Both the position numbers and the translations under genes were made by a program. A stretch of 64,000 nt of DNA from Microbotryomycetes sp. JL201 (taxonomy: Eukaryota > Basidiomycota > Microbotryomycetes), in contig JAQYUZ010000017.1 of the NCBI GenBank assembly GCA_033819885.1, positions 62,001 through 126,000 of the forward strand. The letters are read 5' to 3'. This document shows positions 44,214-55,134 of the stretch, piece by piece (positions within the stretch are counted from its first letter, which is position 1; each line of letters opens with the position of its first letter). The notes below the pieces were generated by a model. It was not told the origin of the DNA, ran no database searches, and worked only from the letters and a program-made list of their open reading frames with translations.

Positions 44214-46596
44214 ATGGCTTCACAGTCCGGCTCAGCGGCCGCCAAGAATCGCAAAGTGACGAAACGCCTGCACTTGTCTGGTCTTGCTCCATCAGTCAAA
44301 CAGCAAGACGTGGCGCAGCGGTTTGCAAGTTTCGGCACAGTTGATGGCGGCCCGGCTGGCGTCGCAGGACTCGGTGTGGACGCCAACGGTCAGCGCAATC
44401 ATCTTTTCATATAATTGCAAAAGCTTTCGTGGACTGACTTCGGTTGACCATGGGTCGTTTGTAGGGCAACCGAGGCCGTTTGCGTTTTTGACGCTTGAAA
44501 CGACAGAGCAGCAGCTCAAAAAGTGTTGGTCTGCTCGTCAAGATCCGTTCAAGAGCTTAATATTGATGGGACACTGCTTTACAGGCATGTCTATGCTGTC
44601 AGGATCAATGTGGAAAGGCCACAAGCTCCGGATCGCATTTGCAAAGCCAGACTACACACAGAGGTGGATCTGCAATCTGTGAAGAGCACGGACGCGCACA
44701 CTGACGGTACTGCCTGTCTGTAGACTCGAGAAGGAACGCAAAGAAGCAGCGGCGCTTGCGGCCAAGCCAAAAGCAGCCAAGCGCAAGCGACGAAGAAAGC
44801 TCGGTCCCAACATGGCTCTGCTGGCTAAACGTTTCGAAATTGTCACACCTGAGAATATCCAGCATCACCGAGTAAGTCTTGTGTGTTTTGACGCTCCGTT
44901 TCCCTCTTTCTCATCTTCCGATGTCTTCTCTAGGGGTGGACTTTAGACACGGAGACGCCTACACCTGTGCCCATCTTTCCGCTGTTGACGCGACCGCCTC
45001 ATCCGATTAAACCTCCCAAAAAGCCAGCTCAGACGGCTTGGTCGCGCGGCACGTCGAAAAAGAAGCAAAAGCCAGCGAGAGACATCGTGCCGTTGATCAG
45101 GGCGAGGCGAATGCGCATCGACCCGCGAAAATGGGGTAGACAAAAGCTCATCTTTACGGATGACAGATCAAACTCATTTGGGCCCGATTTGAGAGGCGTA
45201 TGGGAGTGCGACGAGGAAGTGCAAAAGCAATCTGCGGGACAAGCGCTTGTGACGTGGGTTTTCAAAAGCAAGGACGGAGAGATCAAGCGCAAAGAAGTCG
45301 TCAGCTTGTCGAGACAAGAGGCACATACAGACAAGTTTGCGGCGTTGCTCGACCGCATGGAGCAGTCTGCTGGCACAGAGGCACCTGTGCAAGAAGACCT
45401 TTCGGCCCTCGCTACAAAGGCGACGGAAGAAGACGACGATCTTGTCGCACGGCCGCGGAAACGCCTCAAGTCGGCTTCGCCGCCACCTTATGTCCCTGCG
45501 GCTCCCCGAGCGCTGCTATACAACGACGAGGATGCCTTTGCCTTGGCAGAGGCTGCGCAGGATGCGCAGGAGCAGGCACGCACTAGATTGCAAGAGCGCA
45601 ATGCCCAGCTTGGCGTTTTGCAAGGCATACTCGACCGGTCCGCCCTAGAAAACAAAGACTCCGAAGCGACGTCCACACTCGAGCGTAAACTGCCTACCGT
45701 TGAAGGCTTTGCGGACGACTCTGACGACGACTTGCAAGACTTGCTGGGACAGGCGCATGCGATCCAGCCTACGCTTCGGTTGAGAGGCGGAGCCGCTTCG
45801 TCAGACTCGGACAGCAGTGCGGACGATCCGTCAGATTCGGACTCGGACGACACGAGTTCCACCGGCGATGAAAGGGACGACGCAGCAAAGACACTAACGA
45901 CAGAGACCGACAAACCAAAGACCGTGTTGGCCAAAAAGTCGTTGAAGGATATGTTCAAAGCCAAAGATGAGCAGAGTGAGTCGTGCTGGTAGATCAGCTC
46001 GGCCCTTCTCCTCTAAGCAGTGATCTCGGCAGGCTCTTTCTCTTTGTTGAGCGGTTTGGACCTCGAATTGGAGCCGGTAGAGCGGACACCGACCCCACCA
46101 CCGCAGCGTCCACCTCCACCGCCCTACACTGCTCCGACTCAGCCTGTGAGAGCCGTTGCGCGTCAAAATGCCGGTGCCTCTGCCACGTTCAGACCGCCGC
46201 TGCCTCCCTTTTTCCTTTTGCCCGGGCAAGGCGATGATGGGTCGTTCGAATCGAAACAGTTGCAAGCGCTGCAAGCACTCGGCTTGGACACATTTGCCGT
46301 GGGCCGCCACCTGTCCGAGAATCGTCGGTTGCTAGAGCGCGACGCGGCATCGTTCTGGAGACACGAGTCGATGCAAGTCGCTCGTGCTGCATTGATGCTT
46401 TATGAATGCCACAGCTGACGACATGCTTCATTTCGCCAGGGAGGACATCGAAAGCAAGCATCAACAGCTGCGTGATGCGTTGCAGGGCGTGCCTCGCAAG
46501 CGACATCGCGAGGCCGTCAAAAAGCAAGGCAAGTCTGGCAAAGGAGCTGGAGGCAGACGAAACACGGTTGAAGTGCTTGACGAGGATGACGTGTAA
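44214..46596 (+). CDS. NOP8: Ribosome biogenesis protein Nop8/NOL8
   Basis: Nucleolar 60S assembly factor that works with the exosome and Nip7. Start MASQSGSAAAKNRKVTKRLH at 44214. The N-terminal RRM shows RLHLSGLAPSVKQQDVAQRF (RNP2 LHLSGL), RPFAFLTLETTEQQLKKC (RNP1-like) and WKGHKLRIAFAKPDY. Then the basic KPKAAKRKRRRKLGPNMALL, FEIVTPENIQHHRGWTLDTE and RARRMRIDPRKWGRQKLIFT. A long acidic region (DSDSSADDPSDSDSDDTSST) precedes the family's C-terminal block KSLKDMFKAKDEQ / GSFSLLSGLDLE, SFWRHESM and a basic tail ending VEVLDEDDV. Six or so introns, some with GTCAGC or GTGAGT donors; the joins in 44400-44720 and near 46390-46440 are approximate. Domain order matches Nop8 well. Confidence 0.85.
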
Positions 46597-47061
46597 CGAC
46601 CGAGTCACGTGACCGACGCACGGCCGTTTCTCTTCCTTTGCAAGCACGTGTTGCAATTGCACGTTTAATATAGTGATCGAAGTGTGGGCATGGAAGCCGA
46701 GGCTTGCGCGTAAAGCAGCGTGCTCGTATGACGGACAACAATGTATGCGGCGCCAACGGTTGCGAGCGCAGCTCGGCGGTTGTTTTTGTCGTACGACACG
46801 ACTTGCACGCGCAACCTGCGAAGCCGGCTCGGTCGACGTGGCTAGACACAGTCAAATTGTCGGACTCGGCTCCTAACTTGGCTGCACGGTGCTTGCCTGA
46901 CTGCCTGACAGCGTCGTTCAACTCGACCGCCTCAAACAAATCAGGCGACAGTGCCACGACACGACGTTTCAAGGCTGTTTGACAACTGTACAACGGATTC
47001 TTGTGAGCTCTTGTTACTCTTGGCATCGCTGTGCGCGCCGTCTTGGACGTCTGTGCTCGCG
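46597..47061. other. Intergenic with one plausible small open frame
   Basis: CACGTG occurs at 46645. An open frame from ATG 46727 (MTDNNVCGANGCERSSAVVF) to 46982 codes for 84 residues and reads like protein, but the opposite strand is also open across it and no homolog comes to mind. It could be a short gene, a 5' exon of the BRCT gene, or chance. Confidence 0.35.
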
Positions 47062-49970
47062 ATGGAAACGGTGTTGTCGCCGAGCGTTAAACTGCCGAGC
47101 AAACCACGGCGTAAAAGCAGGCGACACTGCGTTCAAGACATGCGCCAGGACGATTCTGAAAGTCTCGATGACGCTGACTGTCTTGTGCCGCGCATCTGCA
47201 GAAATGGCCCGTTTGTCAGACGAGCCCGCATCAAGTGCACAGTCAATGTCAAATGACGGCTGTATGAGTGCGCCTCATGCCGTCACAAGGTCTTTCGCGC
47301 GGCGTATATCGGCTTCGTCGGCACCGATGCATACACCACGGACTGTTGCGCGTGCAACCTCGGCTTTGCCACCACGGACGGCCGTCACGTCAAATTCACG
47401 CTCGCGCAACTTGACGACGGTGTCAAATAGGGCACCAACAGCTCGAATAGGCCCGTCTCATTCTAGTCGTGCACCGCTCACTTCCAGCGGCGGGCTGCAC
47501 AAATCTGCAACGGCAACTTCCACAAGGCGGATCAGCAGAAGGCTCAGCAGGGCAGAAGCAAGCGCAATGACAGGTATGGGCGTCGTCAAAGTTGGGCCAG
47601 CTGTACATGGACTTCAACGGTCCCCGGTCAAGCCACTTCAGCTGCGCACAATGCCGCAGCAGGAACAAGAGAACGATCCCTACTCGTTGTCCTTCAAGCC
47701 GCAAATCCAGTACACGTCGGACAAGAGCCCCGAGAAGATTTTACGGAAGTTGGAGTCGTCAACATCATTGGCCTTTCAGTCTGCTGGAGCCGAGAGAGTC
47801 TTTGGCTCGCGATCGGCCAACTTGGATGGACCAGTGTCGGCGACTGCTCTGCGACAGTCGGTCGACCCGCTCCTACTCCAATCTCCACCAAAGCTGAGAG
47901 CCCCATCATCGCCACCTAGAGCTCTGCAGCCATCCTCAGCGCGCAAGAGATCGCTCCAGATCAGAGATGACGGCTCGGCCGCCCGACCGGTATCGTCTCC
48001 GACCCGGACTGTCCCTCCGCTTCGTCCAACAATGGCGCTATTTGCTCAAGCTGATGCACAGCGTGAGATCGACGGTGTTGCCCAGGACGTTGAATTCCAA
48101 GACGAGCTCGATTGTCTTAGCCCGCGTAAGAAAAAGCGGTCTTTTTCACCCACCAAACAATCCGAGAGCGGATCTCCGACAATTACATTCTCGACGACTC
48201 AAGCATCTCTTTTGCCGACAGCGCCAACGCCGACTCGACCTGATTTGTCGTCGGTGGCGATGCAACGTAGTTCGGGCATGCCTCTACCGCCGGCTTTCTT
48301 TGCATCGCGACCTCCAGAAGCACCTTCGTTGACACCGTTCATTCACCCTGCCCACTTTCAGGCGTCGGCTGACCCCGCTGCTAGCAAATCGGCGCACTCG
48401 GCAAACTTTTGGCAGAATTTGGCTTCACCCGTCCGTCTGGCTGCTGCAATGAACTCGCCAAGGAGTGGTCCATCATCTGCAGCAATGTCGAGGTCGCCGG
48501 CCATGTCCTCATCAAATCTCCTGCCTCGCTCCGGCGTATTGCCTCGACACGACGCAGATATGGATGACCCGACGATCAGAATCGGCGCAGACCAATCGCA
48601 CATGACCGAAGCCAACCATTCGTTCGACAGCGACTCGTCTCATAACTCGACTCTCGCTTCTGTAGACATCTCAGACTCTTCCTCAATCTCGTCTGCGAAC
48701 GCGTCGACTGCCTCAATCGATTCATTATCGAGTGGAAATACGAGCATGTCGAGCGCAACGACGGAAGGTCTTGCTCGGTTGCAGTCGATGCTCAGTCGGC
48801 TTCAGATGCCGAGACAGAGCATGAGTAGCTCGACGAGTCGAGATGGGAGCAGAGCCGCGAGATCGACAGGGTCTTTAGCCCGCGACAATCAAAGCGCGAC
48901 GACAATGGCAACAAGGACGACGTTGGGTCTGGGACGGCCGACGCTGTATTCAAATGCCACAGCGAGGGACACCCCCGTATCAGCAACCTCCAACGCTCGC
49001 GTGACCCTCAGCGCTCGGCGTTCAACAGCGCCAACACGCTCGTCAGTGACACCGCCGATTACGACGAATGCGACGCCAGGCCGTCAAGGCGCACCATCTA
49101 ATACGGCGGCCCGATTGGCAGCGCGTAAACAGGCTGCAGCGAATGCCATAGCTCCGCAGTCGCGGTCGAGTGCAACTATCGCGGCTATGGCGAATCCTTT
49201 TGCAGCATCGAGCGGATCGTCGAGTACGTCATCGATAGCATCTGCGCCTGGAGCTGTAGTCAAGTCTTTCGCACTCAAAGGCGTGATTGCTTTTGTCGAT
49301 GTTCGAACGGGTGAAGGCGATGACGCCGGCATGCTCTTTGTCGACATGCTCAAATCTCTGGGTGCACGAGTGACGACTCGTCCTACGGCGACGTTGACCC
49401 ACATCATTTGGAAAGCCGGTAAACCATTATCAAAGTACGTTGGGTCGACAACGACGGGGCCAAAGATTGTCGGTATCGGTTGGGTCGTCAGATGCGCAGA
49501 ATTGAACCAAAAAGTCGACGAAACGGATTTTCTGGTTGATATGGAACAATGCAGGACCGTCACGAGTCTTGTGACAGGGACGGGCTCACAATTGAGCTCG
49601 AACGCCGGGCAGCAGCGAAGGCGAAAATCAATGGAACCGAAAGCATTGACGGCGCTCGGCGCAAGGGACGTCAACAGACGGAGTACAAGCGTTGGACTTT
49701 TGACTGGATGTCTGGACACGGTCGAAGAGATCGAACGCGCCGATACGCAAAATGCAGTTGATCCGGCAATCAAGGCGAGCATTGCGGCGTCAATCGACCG
49801 TGCGAGACGCAAAAGTTTACAATTTGCTCCGAAAGGTGAGCCGGTTCCCATGAATTTATACAAAGTTGCTGTGTGTTGATACCTTCGGTGCAGTCGGCAG
49901 TCCTTTGGCAAAACGCATGTATTCTGTGCCGATCGAACAAATGCTCAGAGAGCACGACATGGAAGAGTAA
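47062..49970 (+). CDS. Microcephalin-like BRCT-domain protein
   Basis: A phosphopeptide-binding protein type used in DNA damage signalling and chromosome condensation. Suggested start METVLSPSVKLPSKPRRKSR at 47062, joined across a 40-base intron (47162-47201) to KMARLSDEPASSAQSM; the alternative is to start at ATG 47204. A very long Ser/Pro/Thr-rich region follows, with blocks such as NDPYSLSFKPQIQYTSDKSP, ALFAQADAQREIDGVAQDVE and SPRKKKRSFSPTK. One BRCT domain lies near the end: LKGVIAFVDVRTGEGDDAGM, LGARVTTRPTATLTHIIWKA, PKIVGIGWVVRCAELNQKVD. A last exon (intron near 49834-49892, GTGAGC) adds GSPLAKRMYSVPIEQMLREH. The GEGDDAxxF and THIIWK features resemble the N-terminal BRCT of MCPH1. About 950 residues. 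Confidence 0.82.
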
Positions 49971-50032
49971 AAGACAAAGTCTTCTCTGCCGAATAGTAGT
50001 GCAATAAATACACAAAAGCATGCATTCTACCG

Positions 50033-52702
50033 TCACAACAAATCATGACCTTTATGTTTTGACGTTCCGATTTCCATCTTTGCCGTTCTCGCACCAAAAT
50101 GAATTGCTCTCTTTGGAAATTTGTACGCTTGCGTCAAACCCAATTGTTTCGCCAACAGCCTCAACAATAATTTGTCACCCAAGCCTTGTTCGAACCTAAA
50201 GTCCATTTTCAACCAAACCGGACTTGAAGTTATCAAGTCGACCACTTTGGAATGCAGGAAAGGGTATCTGACTTCTTTTGCGTGAAAGGAAATGATTCTG
50301 TCGTCCCTGCCTAGGTTTCGAGTCGAAATTCTGGACAAGTCGAGTGAGAGTTCGGAAACGAGGCCTGACCAGTTGCCAGGTGCGACAGAGGGTTTCGGAG
50401 TAGGTTTGATAGCGTTCAACGTCACTGGTCTCGGTTGTGGAAAGAACAACTCGTCTCCGGAACGATCGGCTCGGTCGGAATCGTCAAGGCTCGGCAGGGT
50501 CGACCCGTCCGATTGAAAGGCTTTGCGATGTCGTGCATAGCCACCAAGCAGCTCGTCAGCTCCGAGTCCGGACAGCAGCACGCGAGCTCGGGACGTATAG
50601 GCTCTAGGTGCATCGTTGGGCAAGGTCGCGGCCAGATGTCCTTTGCCTCGAGCGGCAAAATAAAACGCTATAGCAATGCTCTGCCCCGATGCCGTGTTAG
50701 TATTCGATCTGATACCTTTGGGAGTCTGAGAAGCTTACTAGGTCCATGACTGTATGTTGTGGACTTGACGAGGCATTGTCAGCTTTGCAACGCTGATCGA
50801 TAATCTGACAAGCTCACCTCATCAAATCAATCACCCTCTGCCTGTGTTCCAGCATTTCTTGGTACGGCACGTTGACCTCTATACGCCGTGCGATCGTCTC
50901 AAAGTCAGCTTGCGTGTCGACAAGTACCGTCGACTGCACTTGCCAATAAACTGCCAAGTTCTGTTCGGTCTAATTCGTCTGAGCTCGAGCCAAGACATTT
51001 TTCCCGTCTTTCTGTCTGGAACGTCATACTTGTCAATGTTATTGCCGTTCTTTGTGCTTGCATCCGTGTCTGCAGTTGTCGCGGTCTCTGCCGCAGATTT
51101 GCTTCTGTCCATACGACTTTGACCGGCCAAAGATCTCGGGTTTTCAAAGGCGACGTTGATCAAGTCAATCTTTTCTCCCTTTTCAAGACATTCGTCGACG
51201 ATCAATGCCAATGTCGTGCAATCCAGTCCACCTGAGAACAAGATCGCAACTTTGGCTGGATTCGAGTCTAATCGAGGGTCAGGAAGGACGGGTAAGCGGG
51301 GTAGGTTTAGGACCATGCGTCTGACAGAGTTGGAGAGCTCGTCATGAAGCTTGTTAATGAGGAGTTGCAGTGCAGAGGTGACTTGAGGCTCTTTCGTTGA
51401 CGGGTCGATCGGCAAAAGCTGAGATTGTAAAGGTTGGGTTGGCAGAACTCTGTCAAAATGGTAAATCTGTAATGGTGAATGTCAAAACACACGAGCGCCT
51501 GTCATTTACTGCTGCACCCACGAGTGTGTCCTGGGTGCGACCCATGGACTTGGGATACCTCTGAAACGAGGACAGCCCTTAAGGTACGAGCGCGTCAGAC
51601 TGTTGTCATGCGAGCTCCAGATTGGTCTGCACCTTTTCTCCTGTCGTCCTACGTAACAATCGTCAGCTTGTGACACTTTGCGCAAAGCTCTCTGAGACGC
51701 ACCAGCCAATGTCTTCCTGCCAAGTCCCGCATGTTGTAGGCAAATATCGAGTCGCATGGTACTTCTTCCCAGTCGTTGATGAGAAAGTCCGTGCCGCCAC
51801 CACAGCTCGTCAACAGCAAGTATGGATTAACCGGCGTAGGAACGTGAACGAGGAGGGATCTTCGACCGAGTGGGTCCCTTCCAAAATACAATCGTTGATG
51901 GACGGCCTGGTAGTATACGAAAGCATAAGGGCCTTCGATATTGCGCAAGCAGGCGAAAAAATTTGAAGGTCCTTCCATTTGAATCCGGTCAAACAAGACC
52001 TGGCCATCATTCTCATGCGGTGCCACCTGTCCACACGGGTGTATTCAGATGAGCGGTTGCGCCAAATTCGACGTACTCACGCTCAGACCCTCAAATACTT
52101 CTCCGTTCCAGAGAAACACATCGCCGTTGTCTGCCCTGAAAGGCTGAACCGTGACTTCGTTTCCACGCATGTGCAAGACTGATGCATAGAAGCGCATCTC
52201 CCACTCGAGTCCCGATTTCGATTTGACCCGCTTGATGACAGTTTGATGGGCGTCTGGTCCTGGTTGAATTCCGCCACAAAGAGTCATAGGTCAGGCTTTG
52301 CTACGATTGCTGCTCTCGGTTGCAGGGGGCTATATCTCACCTCTTGGTTTGACTTCGTCAGTCAAGGCCTTCCAAAACTCGTTTGCGTTTGCGAACGCGG
52401 CTGGAGCAGGCCACTTTGTCTGCTTTGCCGCTTCGAGTCGATCTTTTTCTGTCGCAAAAGAGGTTGATGGAGCCAAGTCTGACAGTAAAGTAGGTTGAGG
52501 TGATGTTGCAGGTTTGTAGGGCAGTGCGGGTCCTCTGTCGTCGATGATGGCGTACGGTGGCACATCACTGCCCGCCAGCCGATACGATGCGCTGCAGTTT
52601 GTGGTCAAGCGACATTAGGTCGACGGCGAGAGGGCACGATAAGGTCATTCAACGACAATGCTGTACTCGCCTTGTCCGCAGCCCGAAGCATATGCCGCAC
52701 AT
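50033..52702 (-). CDS. Asparagine synthetase domain-containing protein (ASNSD1-like)
   Basis: Starts MCGICFGLRT, with the Cys2 nucleophile of N-terminal glutamine amidotransferases. A GC-AG intron (52592-52670, AAG|GCGAGT) leads into SASYRLAGSDVPPYAIIDDR. Later exons: MRFYASVLHMRGNEVTVQPF, NGDVFLWNGEVFEGL, GPYAFVYYQAVHQRLYFGRD, PLGRRSLLVHVPTPVNPYLL. The C-terminal synthetase half has the PP-loop AILFSGGLDCTTLALI, IDLINVAFENP, DVPDRKTGKMSWLELRRI, LLSGLGADELLGGYARHRKA, and ISTRNLGRDDRIISFHAKEV / RYPFLHSKVVDLI. This layout, with the split insertion and CRAMF-like ending KRAIHFGARTAKME, is ASNSD1 rather than true Asn synthetase. Its reaction is not settled. Many introns, and joins near 50700-50850 and 51430-51650 are approximate. 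Confidence 0.9.
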
Positions 52703-52895
52703 TGTGTGAAAGCGGCGCGCGGTGTTCGGGCGATCGCCGGAAGAATGACCGTGTGCAGCAGTTGAGTGACGTGGGATAGCAGCACTGCCGGGCCACAGTG
52801 ATCAAAGATGCGACTACCGGCGAGGCATTGATCGCGGTCCAGGAGAATGTGCGATCGAAAACACAAGCGGCAGTTTTCGAGCTCGGGCCTCAACG

Positions 52896-53309
52896 ATGGC
52901 ACATCCACCGTTGGCAGAGCATGAGCATGCGCGTGAGTTGATCAAGCGCCATTGTGCACATGTATCGGCTCTGGAAAGGGCTCACGACGTGCCGCCTGCT
53001 GCCCTTTGCCCGCTCGATTACAGAGTGCGCCGCGCAGATGAAGGCGCTCAAGCAGTGTCACGACCAACACAAGTATCTCAAATTCATCGGAAAGTGCAAC
53101 GATGAGAAACATGCACTCAACATGTGTCTTCGAGGAGAGGTCAGGCGCGCGCTTGGACGTCCTTTCGGACGATTGCAAAAATCCAGCACTCTGACTCGCT
53201 TGCTACTTTCGCACAGAGGCTCAACAAGGCCAGAGACAACCTTCAAGACGCAAAGGCCAAACGTAAAGCAGTGGAAGCGCGCTGGAAGCAAATTGATGAC
53301 GAGTCATAG
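52896..53309 (+). CDS. CMC2: COX assembly mitochondrial protein Cmc2
   Basis: Intermembrane-space twin CX9C protein that helps cytochrome c oxidase assembly and copper handling. Three exons: MAHPPLAEHEHA; then QCAAQMKALKQCHDQHKYL and KFIGKCNDEKHALNMCLRGE; then RLNKARDNLQDAKAKRKAVE to the end WKQIDDES. Both CX9C motifs are exact (C-AAQMKALKQ-C and C-NDEKHALNM-C), which lets the Mia40 relay import it. Total about 80 residues. Donors are GTGAGT and GTCAGG, acceptors ATTACAG and CGCACAG. The ATG at 52896 is 193 bases from the divergent ASNSD1-like ATG, and the stop is 112 bases from the convergent PPM1 stop. Confidence 0.95.
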
Positions 53310-53421
53310 AGTCATTCAACGGTCGCACCATTGCAATTCGTTTCATCGCTCTCCTCCTGTTGCATGTAATTGTACGATTCTTGTCACCTCGTGCACCCAG
53401 CACTTTGTCCAATCTACAGGA

Positions 53422-54720
53422 TCAAAGACCAATGTCGTCTGTCGCCACTGCATTTTCGTACGCGAACGCATAAGACACGGCGTAATGGTCCAACACAAGG
53501 TTGAGCTCTTCGACCTCGTCAATCATTTCTATCAGGTTGATCCTGTGATGTGCATCGTTCAACAACTACAAGATATGTCTCGCGGGGAGAACGAGATCAA
53601 CGACGGCGTGACGTACCTTTGCAGCTCGTCTGGCGGAATTGCTTTCGCTCGGACCTGCTTGATAGACATCGATCGAGCCCGCTTGAATCCGGCTTGCTCG
53701 AAAATGTCGACTTGATGCTCGATCGAAGACGCCCCCGCATCCATAGGTATAGCTAACCCGCGATTCTATTGAGCATGACCAGCGCAATCATCATTGAGGT
53801 GAGGGTGCGTTGAGGGATCGTCTGCAGACTGACCGCTAGGTTCCGCAACATGACCCGACCAAAGGCATCTTGCAAGCCAAAAGGGTCATACGAGACAATC
53901 ATCGAGAACGATTCTGGCGCACGAAAGGTCTTCACAAACCATTCAAGTATCATCTTGCGATTTGAAGATGGCAAGTAAAACAAGACACATTCGAGAAGCA
54001 GCAGTGTTGGCTTTGACGGGTCCAGTAAGGGCCCATTCAAGCTCGAGATACCCAAGGGATCGAGAAGCATCCGAGACAAGTCGTCAAGCCGTCTCAGATC
54101 ACCCGGTACGACGGCGTACGTCGGACTGACGAGCGCTGTTCCTCCTCGCTCTGTCGGAACGTTATCCATTTGCTCGAATCAGTGCCGAGGTCTCACCTGG
54201 AAGACAAGGATGCCAGGACGTGCTCACCAATTTTGTAGTCCGAGCCTATGATCTCTTTCAGCTTTGGTTTGATCGTGATCGTCCGGGCTTTCAGTGACGT
54301 TGATTCTGGAAAGTCTACTTCGACCCATCTGTCACAAGGCCATTTCTGGCCTGGTCTCTCCCGTGTCCACTCGTCTCTCATTCTCCAGAACCTCGTGTCT
54401 GTTCCCGCTCCCAGACTGAGAACCTGTACGCCTCTTGCCTTCTGGAGGAATTGCCTGACGAGTTGATCGACAGCCCATGTCCTCGCATGTGTTCCAATGT
54501 TGATCAGCGGCGGCCTTTTGGAATTTTGCGAATGTCTCTGTGACGGCGGCAAGAACAATGAAGCGTAGTCGTCTCGGATGTAGCCTAAATTGGCAGCCGA
54601 GCAGCGAGAGACGAGAGCGTCCAGGTCGGTCGAGCGTGTAGCAGAGTCGGCCGACGATGTTGAGGTAGATGAATCATCAGCTTCGTGATGTCGCAGTTGA
54701 GGTAGTCTAGACGGTTGCAT
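53422..54720 (-). CDS. PPM1: Leucine carboxyl methyltransferase 1 (Ppm1)
   Basis: Uses S-adenosylmethionine to methylate the C-terminal Leu of the PP2A catalytic subunit, promoting holoenzyme assembly. Start MQPSRLPQLRHHEADDSS at 54720, then TDLDALVSRCSAANLGYIRD, DYASLFLPP and INIGTHARTWAVDQLVRQFL. The SAM site is VQVLSLGAGTDTRFWRMRD, followed by WVEVDFPE. Next exons: SPTYAVVPGDLRRLDDLSRM, PTLLLLECVLFYLPSSNRKM, IVSYDPFGLQDAFGRVMLRN. The C-terminus has EQAGFKRARSMSIKQV and DEVEELNLVLDHYAVSYAF before the stop at 53422. All family blocks are in order. Introns near 54135-54195, 53760-53840 and 53535-53600. It converges on CMC2. Confidence 0.94.
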
Positions 54721-55134
54721 CGGGTTTGTTCCACGACGGTCTCGTCTCGGGCACGTGACGCGCACAAGACGGGAATCACTCGACAGCACTTGCGGTAGTA
54801 TTTGCTCGGCTGATCGCGTCAAGGAGATCTCTTCAATTGAGGACTGTCTTCGTGCTGGGCAGAACGTCGTGGGGAGAAGGACAAAAGGTGCATACACTCG
54901 GCTGGCCAAATTGGCGACTTCGGCGATGGCGACGCCTAACCTTTGCCTTTACGCCGCTCGCCTGCCGTCCTACGCTCACTGTCCGCAAGATCAAGGTAAC
55001 ATCTCAACAGCTGAGCGCCACGCCGATCTGCTGCGTACGCCGGCTGCGCCGCTCTTTCCGCCCGAGCGCTCAAAAAAACCGGCGAGCGCTTGACGAGACG
55101 CACACGTTGGCCGACACGCCTCTAGACTGGGACA
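54721..55134. other. Divergent promoter region (PPM1 / UTP12)
   Basis: About 410 bases containing GGCACGTGACGC near 54750, an E-box like others in this window. Open frames here are not protein-like. No gene seen. Confidence 0.45.

Noticed and set aside
49084-49911. 275-residue antisense frame over the BRCT domain
   Set aside because: The + strand carries a clear BRCT domain; the antisense frame has no recognisable domain.
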